A stretch of DNA of 14,330 nt from DAOTVC01 sp034437215 (GTDB lineage: Bacteria; Chloroflexota; Anaerolineae; B4-G1; SLSP01), in NCBI GenBank assembly GCA_034437215.1, contig DAOTVC010000055.1, positions 1 to 14,330 on the forward strand. The letters are read 5' to 3'. The notes under the pieces are model-generated. The model did not search any database, was not told where the DNA came from, and saw nothing but the letters and a program-made list of their open reading frames with translations. How positions within the stretch are numbered: position 1 is the first letter of the stretch; the number at the start of each line of letters is the position of its first letter. Made by a program: the position numbers and the translations under genes. This document shows positions 8,496 to 13,281 of the stretch, one piece after another.

Positions 8496-9427
8496 GAGAG
8501 ACCTCCTCTGGCAGAGCGCCCAAAACCGTGCCGTCTCAAGGCTCGTGCGGCGGCCTCGAAGTCCCCACCGTGCTCCAGAAAAGCGTAGACACCAAAACGA
8601 CTGTAGGCCCTCTCGGGCTCAAAGGGTGGAGCGTTGGTGGTAAAGACGTAGAAGAGGTTGCTGCCCCCGTAGTTGAAGGTCGCCGAGGTACCTAACCACT
8701 TTCCAGGACGGCGCCAATGGGACTCCTCGCCGGTATAGCGCACCAGGCGCCAACCGTACCTCTCCAGAAGAGCAAAGAGATCGCCCCTGCGATTGTAGTC
8801 ATCGCCGGGACGCTCCCCACCCCCGTGTGAAGAGGATGGGACGCGCCTGTGCGGGGGACGTACCGCCCTCACGGCTCGTGAGAAGCGCCGGGCCACCTCC
8901 AGAAGCAGGGTCCGTTCCCTCTCTTGCAGGGAAGGAATCGACGCAAGGTCGCCCTGTCTGAGCCGGTATCCTGCCGTCGGCGGGGCGAGGACATACCCAC
9001 CCTCTCCCCGGGTCTCGATCAACGTATACTTGCCACCCGGGCGTGCCGGGTCCACGGCCAACTTCTGATTACCTCTCGCACGAACGCTGCGAAAGTAGAC
9101 GTGGAAACCGCCCCCCTGGGTCTGCACGATGGGAAGAGCGGCCAACAGACCGGGGGCGAGCGCCTCCACTTGCGCATACCACGGAGCGAAGAGCGCCGGG
9201 GCATCGAAGTCCATGACCTCCAGCTGTCCACTCACCCCACCTGTGACGATGGCCAGGCCATCGGTGGAGGAGAAAGGTCCGAACCAGAGAAAGAGCTCGG
9301 CTCTCGCCGGCCGCATCTGCTGGTAAACCTTCCAACTTGCTACCCTTGGACGCTTGCTCCGTTGCCGACAGGGGATAACCGACAGATCGTTCGCCACATA
9401 GCTCAGACTTGCCTGTAACAGATTCAC
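8492..9427 (-). CDS. Stand-alone bifunctional primase-polymerase (Prim-Pol, AEP family)
   Basis: A 311-residue archaeo-eukaryotic-type primase/polymerase that would synthesise primers, and perhaps DNA, for replication of the element. Catalytic D73 and D75 lie in VMDFDAP, the sxH-type H109 in TQGGGFHVYF, and the third conserved strand is IETRGEGGYVLAPPT (about 137-151), the normal order for N-terminal Prim-Pol domains. The C-terminal tail ends in the LEHGGDFEAAARAL segment seen at the ends of phage and plasmid primases. No helicase domain is fused, so unwinding must come from another protein; the methyltransferase-helicase is a candidate. I chose GTG 9427 because AAGGAGG lies 7 nt upstream and leader C ends there. 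The longer frame starting at 9514 would run through leader C and lacks a ribosome site. The 82-residue gene is coupled downstream. Confidence 0.92.
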   Translation of the reverse strand: MNLLQASLSYVANDLSVIPCRQRSKRPRVASWKVYQQMRPARAELFLWFGPFSSTDGLAIVTGGVSGQLEVMDFDAPALFAPWYAQVEALAPGLLAALPIVQTQGGGFHVYFRSVRARGNQKLAVDPARPGGKYTLIETRGEGGYVLAPPTAGYRLRQGDLASIPSLQERERTLLLEVARRFSRAVRAVRPPHRRVPSSSHGGGERPGDDYNRRGDLFALLERYGWRLVRYTGEESHWRRPGKWLGTSATFNYGGSNLFYVFTTNAPPFEPERAYSRFGVYAFLEHGGDFEAAARALRRHGFGRSARGGLS

Positions 9428-9508
9428 ATCCGCACCTCCTTGCTTAGGGCTCGTTGGCCGGCAGGAGGGGCTCTTCTCCCGGGCAGGGAGTAGAGTTCCC
9501 CCCTGCCC
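9428..9508 (-). promoter_or_regulatory. Leader C: two-state hairpin leader of the primase-polymerase gene
   Basis: P1 pairs 9501-9508 with 9481-9488 (8 bp perfect, 12-nt loop). P3 pairs CCUCCUGC (9468-9461) with GCAAGGAGG (one bulged A), covering the Shine-Dalgarno at 9435-9440. P2 pairs GGCAGGGGGG from the P1 5' arm with CCCUCCUGCC (9469-9460), ten pairs with one G-U. The leader fills nearly the whole gap after the preceding gene. Confidence 0.65.
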
Positions 9509-9519
9509 GCTCATTCACA

Positions 9520-9993
9520 TCAGTACGACTCACAGCTCTGCCGCAGGGCACGCTCTTCCCGCCAGGCCAGATGACGCAGGCGGGCGATAAGCTTGCTCTC
9601 GATCAAGCGTCCCATTCTGGGCAGGAGCACACTCAAGGTGCCCTGCTCGGCGAGGAGCTGCTCCATCGGCCCCACGATCTCCGGCAGGGCTTCGACCACC
9701 GCCTCGTGAACGAGGCGTTCCATAACCACACTCGGGAAGTTGTAGCGCACGAACCTGCCGGTGGTCAGCTGCTCCCAATGGGTAGGCCAGGCCGGTGGTG
9801 AGGAAACCGCTGCCTCTTCTAAATCGCAGAGGTCTGCCACACCCCTCCCGGCATCGTACCCATCATCAGGGCCGACGGCCTCTTCAACCTCATCGAAGAA
9901 CTCGGGGACCTTATGAGAGGTCCAATCCCGCTCCCCCACGGGGGATTCAGCAAACCGCGGGGGAGAGTTGACGCGATCTGTAGGGCTCTTCAT
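9520..9993 (-). CDS. Hypothetical protein, 157 residues
   Basis: I do not recognise this family. The first half (about 1-65) is acidic and probably disordered (EFFDEVEEAVGPDDGYDAG). The second half looks helical, with the segment VVMERLVHEAVVEALPEIVGPMEQLLAEQG followed by a basic helix rich in Arg and Leu. There is no signal peptide, membrane segment or catalytic motif. It begins 15 bases after the stop of the 149-residue gene, and its ribosome site AGGAGG overlaps that gene's stop region, so the two are translated as a pair under leader D. An acidic tail plus helical body could suit a protein-binding adaptor, but this is speculation. Confidence 0.8.
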   Translation of the reverse strand: MKSPTDRVNSPPRFAESPVGERDWTSHKVPEFFDEVEEAVGPDDGYDAGRGVADLCDLEEAAVSSPPAWPTHWEQLTTGRFVRYNFPSVVMERLVHEAVVEALPEIVGPMEQLLAEQGTLSVLLPRMGRLIESKLIARLRHLAWREERALRQSCESY

Positions 9994-10008
9994 CGTAACG
10001 AACCTCCT

Positions 10009-10458
10009 CTATATCCAGCCGGGTAGGTCTTCCGGCTCCGGATTGGTCCAACGGTGGATCAGATCCATCTCCTCGGACTCGAGGAAGGTCGCGGCCCGCT
10101 CCCAGATCTCGATCCCGGCTGCAAACTCCGCCAGCGCCCAAGTGTCGAGGATGTGCCATGCCGCGGAAGTTGCACACGCCATCTCCAGAACGACCTGGGT
10201 GAGGTGCGCGCGGGGAAAGCGAATGCGGTACGGGGTGCGGTCCAACGGTAGGGAGAAGTAGAGCACTGCGCTTCCGGGTCTCCCGGCCTCATATGCGGCC
10301 AAGGAGGGCCACTGCAGCTTGGCTCTGACCTCCTCTAGATGCGGGTCCTCTCGACAGACAGCCACCAGCTCGCGGTAGAGCCGCCTGCGCTGCACGCGAG
10401 GTGCCTCTGCGACGAGCGCCACATCACGAACAGACTCGAACAATCGATCGACAACCAT
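10009..10458 (-). CDS. Hypothetical protein, 149 residues
   Basis: Unrecognised soluble protein. It has an Arg-rich N-terminal helix (APRVQRRRLYRELVAV), a central beta-like stretch (SAVLYFSLPLDRTPYRIRF) and a long helical C-terminal part containing AAWHILDTWALAEFAAGIEIWERAA in two adjoining runs. No known motif is visible. I chose ATG 10458 because AAGGAGG lies just upstream and leader D ends there; the frame continues to 10536 but would translate the leader. It heads a two-gene unit with the 157-residue gene. It lies downstream of the terminator at 10553, so its expression needs read-through or an unrecognised promoter. Confidence 0.82.
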   Translation of the reverse strand: MVVDRLFESVRDVALVAEAPRVQRRRLYRELVAVCREDPHLEEVRAKLQWPSLAAYEAGRPGSAVLYFSLPLDRTPYRIRFPRAHLTQVVLEMACATSAAWHILDTWALAEFAAGIEIWERAATFLESEEMDLIHRWTNPEPEDLPGWI

Positions 10459-10524
10459 TCTCTTCCTCCTTGCCTGTGAGCGAGGAGGCACACCTTCCCT
10501 CGTGGGGAGGTAGCCTCCCCGCGA
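10459..10524 (-). promoter_or_regulatory. Leader D: two-state hairpin leader of the 149-residue gene
   Basis: P1 pairs 10514-10520 with 10504-10510 (7 bp, 3-nt loop). P3 pairs CCUCCU (10488-10483) with AGGAGG (10470-10465), plus the flanking CGC/GCA element. P2 pairs CGGGGAGGC (10521-10513) with GCCUCCUCG (10489-10481), nine pairs with one G-U. The leader lies directly after the terminator of the membrane-protein gene. Confidence 0.65.
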
Positions 10525-10552
10525 GGATTTGAACATTCAGGGTCTAAAAGAG

Positions 10553-10579
10553 AGAGCCCGGCTCAGAGAACCGGGCTCT
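10553..10579 (-). terminator. Rho-independent terminator after the membrane-protein gene
   Basis: Perfect 9-bp stem (AGAGCCCGG with CCGGGCUCU), 9-nt loop, followed on the minus strand by CUCUUUUAG. It closes the 322-residue/membrane-protein unit and stands just before leader D. Confidence 0.8.
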
Positions 10580-10588
10580 TCGGGTAGC

Positions 10589-10606
10589 GCGTGACTGGCG
10601 TCACGC
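10589..10606 (-). other. 3'-UTR hairpin with GCCA loop
   Basis: A 7-bp stem GCGUGAC/GUCACGC with a GCCA loop between the stop codon and the terminator at 10553. It matches in layout and loop (GYCA) the hairpin at 2718-2731, which also precedes a terminator. Confidence 0.5.
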
Positions 10607-10623
10607 ACGATAGGGCTGAGAAC

Positions 10624-11193
10624 CTAAAGCAGATTACCAAAGAAGAGTGTGCTCCGGAGTGGAGAGCGGTGGCTCAGGGCTCTGTAGGTCAGAACCCTCT
10701 GCATACCCCCCAGGGCCAACAGGGCCACCAGACAGAGGGTCACGAGACGCGCCTCCGAAGGAGGCAGTGTTCGGACCATCCGGGGGACCGCCAGCACTAT
10801 CCAGAACACACCGAGAAGTATCGCGAGCACCAGCAGTAGTGACAGCGCCAGCCGTGCAAACAAGCGCGGAGCCCGTTGCGGAACCGCAGGGAGGGAGTCT
10901 GTGGGGGCAGTGGGTAGAGCGAGAGCTTGACCTTGGAGACCAACCCCCGTGTCGAAAGCATCCCCTCCTCCTGCAAGCGCAGCGGACCAGGTGGGTGCTA
11001 GATCGGGGATATCCTGGTACGAAGACCAACCGGGCGTCGCGGCGTGGGTCTGCAGCAGGTACAACTGGCTGTCGTTCTCATCGAAGTACCGGTCAGCCCC
11101 GGCGCTGACGAAGGCCCAGGCGGGCACGACGTCGAGCATGGCGTCTGTCGCGATCGGGGCGCCGGCGCTCCAGAGGGGAGCCGCCCGCTTCAC
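10624..11193 (-). CDS. Hypothetical membrane protein, two transmembrane segments
   Basis: A 189-residue protein with about 110 mostly hydrophilic N-terminal residues, then two hydrophobic segments, about 111-136 (SLLLVLAILLGVFWIVLAV) and 148-164 (ARLVTLCLVALLALGG), and a short basic C-terminal tail. There is no cleavable signal peptide, so the N-terminal part is probably cytoplasmic with a hairpin anchor in the membrane. The start is GTG, three bases after the stop of the 322-residue gene with GGGAG inside that gene's end, so the two are coupled. The family is unknown. Membrane attachment of a replication-linked protein, or a role in transfer, would fit the context but nothing in the sequence proves it. 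Confidence 0.8.
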   Translation of the reverse strand: MKRAAPLWSAGAPIATDAMLDVVPAWAFVSAGADRYFDENDSQLYLLQTHAATPGWSSYQDIPDLAPTWSAALAGGGDAFDTGVGLQGQALALPTAPTDSLPAVPQRAPRLFARLALSLLLVLAILLGVFWIVLAVPRMVRTLPPSEARLVTLCLVALLALGGMQRVLTYRALSHRSPLRSTLFFGNLL

Positions 11194-11196
11194 GCG

Positions 11197-12165
11197 CTAG
11201 GCTCCCTTGAACTGCTGCAATAGATCGACGGCCTCCGGGGCAGTGACGCCCTTGAGAGTCGCTGCGATCTCCTGCTGCGTATACCCCTTGCCCCGCATCA
11301 CGGCGGACAGCAGACGCTTCTGCCCAGCCGAAGCCGGTGCACCGGACCGTGTCTCAGGCACTGCAGACCCAGACGGCGCCGCGGGTGCAGGTTGCGGGGT
11401 GGAGGCAGGAACAGGGACAGGCGCGGCCGGAGCCGCCGCCTCTTCGTCGTCATCCTCCTCACCCACCGTTCCATCGCCGTTAGGCCCACTGCGGCCCCGC
11501 CAGGCCTCGTACCACTGCTGCACCACCTCCCAATCGACAAGGGCCTCCAGGGTCTCCTGTCCTACGAAAGCAACGTCCAGCCGGTAGGCCTCATCCTGCA
11601 CCAGGTAGACAGGGGTGATCAGGGAACGAGCCCCCTTCTTGCCCACGGAGACCGGCTCACCGGCAGCGAAGGTAGCGTAGAAGATCGAAGCCGGCGCCCG
11701 ATGTCCTGCTTGTGCGGTCAACTCGCGAATCCGCTCGCGATGGGCCTTGAGGGCGTCGGAAAAGGTGGAGCTGGCCATACCGCTGAAGGTCAGTGTGACA
11801 AGCATCGGCCCCTCCACCCCCTTTACCACCGCCAGCGCCTGCAGCTTCGAGCGAGCGCCGGGGGCGTAGTTGGGGATGAAGTTCCCATCCTTGATCCAGG
11901 CGAAGCGGGTCGCGAGGATGGCGGCCTCCAGGTGGTGGCTGAAGAAGATATGGACCTGCTTCCCACTCCTGATGTTGAATCCGCGCAGCTCGGCACTCGC
12001 CGGGTAGTTACCCGCGAGATTAGCCTGCAGCTCCGGCATACCAAAACCACCGAGGGGAGCGACGGGCTCCAGGGAGGAGCCGTAGTTGATCCACTGGATG
12101 AAGGGGAAACTCAACGTGTCGCTCCCAAAAACAGGGACGTTCTGTGCAACGTTCTTCCAAGACAT
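11197..12165 (-). CDS. 322-residue protein with acidic/Pro-Ala linker and helical C-terminal tip
   Basis: The family is not recognised with confidence. A folded N-terminal domain (about 1-225, rich in beta-like and aromatic segments such as FPFIQWINYG and VHIFFSHHLEAAILATRFAW) is followed by an acidic run EEDDDEE (236-242) and a Pro/Ala linker (about 243-280). The protein ends in a 40-residue helical domain (about 281-322, with KRLLSAVMRGKGYTQQEIAATLKG) reminiscent of UBA-like modules. A folded domain, acidic linker and conserved tip resemble the design of single-strand DNA-binding proteins that recruit partners, but that is inference. ATG 12165 was chosen because GCAAGGAGG sits 6 nt upstream at the end of leader E; the frame stays open to 12381 through structured leader sequence. 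It is the first gene after the long non-coding region and its promoter. Confidence 0.85.
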   Translation of the reverse strand: MSWKNVAQNVPVFGSDTLSFPFIQWINYGSSLEPVAPLGGFGMPELQANLAGNYPASAELRGFNIRSGKQVHIFFSHHLEAAILATRFAWIKDGNFIPNYAPGARSKLQALAVVKGVEGPMLVTLTFSGMASSTFSDALKAHRERIRELTAQAGHRAPASIFYATFAAGEPVSVGKKGARSLITPVYLVQDEAYRLDVAFVGQETLEALVDWEVVQQWYEAWRGRSGPNGDGTVGEEDDDEEAAAPAAPVPVPASTPQPAPAAPSGSAVPETRSGAPASAGQKRLLSAVMRGKGYTQQEIAATLKGVTAPEAVDLLQQFKGA

Positions 12166-12239
12166 GATCAGCCTCCTTGCTTGAGATAGCGAGGAGGTAC
12201 GCCTGTCCGCTCCCTTTGGGGAGCAGCGTACCTCCCCAA
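12166..12239 (-). promoter_or_regulatory. Leader E: two-state hairpin leader of the 322-residue gene
   Basis: P1 pairs 12232-12239 with 12216-12223 (8 bp, 8-nt loop). P3 pairs CCUCCU (12197-12192) with AGGAGG (12177-12172), then GC/GC across a 1x1 mismatch. P2 pairs GGAGGUACGC (12235-12226) with GCGUACCUCC (12202-12193), ten perfect pairs, extendable with G-U pairs. A purine stretch GGGAGCGGACAG between P1 and the anti-ribosome-site strand closely matches GGGAGCGGCAG in leader A. Confidence 0.7.
12170..12183 (-). repeat. 14-nt inverted repeat, ribosome-binding-site arm
   Basis: On the minus-strand RNA this is CAAGCAAGGAGGCU, the ribosome site of the 322-residue gene. It is perfectly complementary to 12553-12566, about 370 nt upstream in the same putative transcript. 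Confidence 0.7.
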
Positions 12240-12536
12240 GGGATAGACTCATACTACAGACATCACGCCTCCACGGCAAACGGAGGAGTGAGACCGGCAC
12301 CAAACAGTCAGAGCATCTCCCCTGCTCCGACTGACGAGTTAGGCCGTCGGATGGGAGAGGCCCTTTGACAGGGGGGTGCACCTAAGGTGCACCGAACACG
12401 AGCATCACAATCAGCGAATCAAGCTCGCTCTATTACCATCATACGAACATCGAACATATGAAGCTGTTAAGGTTCCGCCCTTGCTCCCCCGCCACAGGCG
12501 GGTTCGCGAGTATCCTGAGGCCGTAGCCTCGCGGTA
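12240..12536 (-). other. Hairpin-rich untranslated region
   Basis: No credible gene is seen. On the minus-strand RNA there are at least five compact hairpins: 12517-12530 (GAGGC/GCCUC closing a UACG tetraloop, a stable form only on this strand), 12488-12502 (6 bp, 3-nt loop), 12375-12393 (GGUGCACC twice around UUA), 12305-12333 (11 bp with one G-U, loop containing GGGGAG) and 12264-12290 (about 8 bp with one mismatch). This looks like a structured RNA leader rather than empty spacer. Confidence 0.55.
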
Positions 12537-12589
12537 GAGCTCGGTCGAGCGCCAAGCAAGGAGGCTTTTCCCTATCCCTCGCCGAGCTC
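12537..12589 (-). other. Hairpin displaying an anti-ribosome-binding-site loop
   Basis: The stem GAGCUCGG/CCGAGCUC (8 bp, 12582-12589 with 12537-12544) continues as CGAG/CUCG past a bulged A. Its large loop carries AGCCUCCUUGCUUG (12566-12553 on the minus strand), which is complementary to the ribosome site of the 322-residue gene over 14 nt. Contiguous matches to the other four leader-controlled sites are 11 (C), 10 (B), 9 (D) and 8 (A) nt. CCUCCUU is also the 16S rRNA anti-Shine-Dalgarno, so the loop mimics the ribosome's own binding strand. Alternatively it is an inverted, decayed copy of a leader ribosome site read on the plus strand. Confidence 0.55.
12553..12566 (-). repeat. 14-nt inverted repeat, antisense arm
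   Basis: Perfect reverse complement of 12170-12183, lying in the loop of the 12537-12589 hairpin. Confidence 0.7.
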
Positions 12590-12618
12590 CACCCCGCGAC
12601 CACGGACTCCAGAGACGC

Positions 12619-12685
12619 AAAAAGGCCCCAGGCAGTGCATCTATCGCCATGAAACAGCATCGAAGATGCTACCCCGCCTGGGGCC
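12619..12685 (-). terminator. Terminator/attenuator hairpin with UUUUU tail
   Basis: The perfect 10-bp stem GGCCCCAGGC/GCCUGGGGCC (12676-12685 with 12624-12633) encloses about 42 nt, including an inner 6-bp hairpin AGCAUC-UUC-GAUGCU. The stem is followed on the minus strand by UUUUU (12623-12619). The long enclosed loop is unusual for a plain terminator and suggests a regulated attenuator. Confidence 0.6.
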
Positions 12686-12742
12686 CACTACACGTCCAAA
12701 TCATCGAAACCTTCCCGAGCCTGCAAACCCGGGACATCTTAT
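12619..12742 (-). ncRNA. Candidate small RNA or attenuator, about 124 nt
   Basis: The RNA would start about 7 nt after the -10 box at 12749-12754 and end at the U run after the hairpin at 12624-12685. Its 3' half is that large hairpin with a smaller one inside it. No riboswitch or ribozyme class that I know fits the sequence. It may be a discrete small RNA, or an attenuated leader whose read-through feeds the 322-residue gene unit. Confidence 0.4.
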
Positions 12743-12748
12743 ACTCTC

Positions 12749-12778
12749 ACTATAGCACGGAACGAAATGCCGTGTCAA
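12749..12778 (-). promoter_or_regulatory. Sigma-70-type promoter with dyad in the spacer
   Basis: The -35 TTGACA (12778-12773) and extended -10 TGCTATAGT (core TATAGT, 12754-12749) are 18 nt apart. The spacer carries an inverted repeat CACGG-N9-CCGTG (12756-12760 and 12770-12774), well placed for a repressor. It is the only convincing promoter found on the minus strand and would drive the candidate small RNA and, after read-through, the 322-residue gene unit and possibly more. Confidence 0.75.
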
Positions 12779-12814
12779 GCTTTTGAAGGACCAAATTCGG
12801 TGATCGTTTTGATC

Positions 12815-13249
12815 CTACTCCCGGCTGCGATCCGTGGGCGGCTTCACCCGGGGCTCGGCCCTCTTCTGCTCCTTGCGCTGGATGAGCATCCCACCGGTGA
12901 CGACGACCTCGTAGACCGCGCGCGGGAGAAAGGCCCCATCCACCTGCCCCATCAGCGCTTGCCGCTCCTCCTTCGAGAGCCCCCGTGTTCGTCGTAGCAG
13001 CGCCTTCAACGACTCCTCGACGTCGCGTTGCTGTAAAAAGCCGCTGACCTCGACGAGATCACCCTTACGCCACTGCGGCGCCTTCCCCAGAGCGAGGGGG
13101 AAACGGATGTTGATGGCATCGAAGTCCTTGCCGTCGGGGTTGGGGAGCTGACCCGGTTGGCGCTGTACCGCCACCCGGTAGTACTGATCCTTGTCACCGC
13201 GGACGCGCCACTGAGAGACGACCGTCGCCGTCAGCGTGACCGTATTCAT
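12815..13249 (-). CDS. Small OB-fold, single-strand-DNA-binding-like protein
   Basis: A 144-residue protein with the pattern of an SSB/OB-fold domain. Strand-like segments lie at 2-14 (NTVTLTATVVSQW), 22-30 (QYYRVAVQR), 45-53 (AINIRFPLA) and 62-73 (KGDLVEVSGFLQ, the typical turn into the barrel-closing strand), with a last strand near 113-122. A helical insert (about 76-103) and a basic, Pro-containing tail follow. The acidic DxDxPF tip of canonical SSB is absent. It probably binds single-stranded DNA during replication or transfer of the element. ATG 13249 has GGAGG 9 nt upstream, with 32 bases to the preceding gene, so both probably share a transcript entering from the right. It has no two-state leader. 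The promoter at 12749 begins just after its stop. Confidence 0.75.
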   Translation of the reverse strand: MNTVTLTATVVSQWRVRGDKDQYYRVAVQRQPGQLPNPDGKDFDAINIRFPLALGKAPQWRKGDLVEVSGFLQQRDVEESLKALLRRTRGLSKEERQALMGQVDGAFLPRAVYEVVVTGGMLIQRKEQKRAEPRVKPPTDRSRE

Positions 13250-13281
13250 GCCTCACAACCTCCTTCCATATATACAGCCTC

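Noticed and set aside
9428..9514. Upstream start at 9514 for the primase-polymerase (and similar extensions to 10536 and 12381 for the other unit heads)
   Set aside because: These extensions would translate the conserved leaders and lack ribosome sites; the downstream starts have AAGGAGG at proper spacing.
11392..12189. 265-codon plus-strand frame
   Set aside because: It is antisense to the 322-residue gene and runs into leader E; no supporting signal.
12249..12263. Four-codon leader peptide (MSVV) after GGAGG
   Set aside because: Spacing to GGAGG is only 4 nt, and so short a frame is expected by chance.
12411..12660. Two overlapping minus-strand frames (about 73-79 codons) in the long leader
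   Set aside because: Starts fall inside the attenuator hairpin without a ribosome site, the frames compete with each other, and the sequence is better explained as structured RNA.
12624..12686. tRNA-like acceptor pairing around a short insert
   Set aside because: No T-loop or anticodon arm and wrong length; the U run makes a terminator the better reading.
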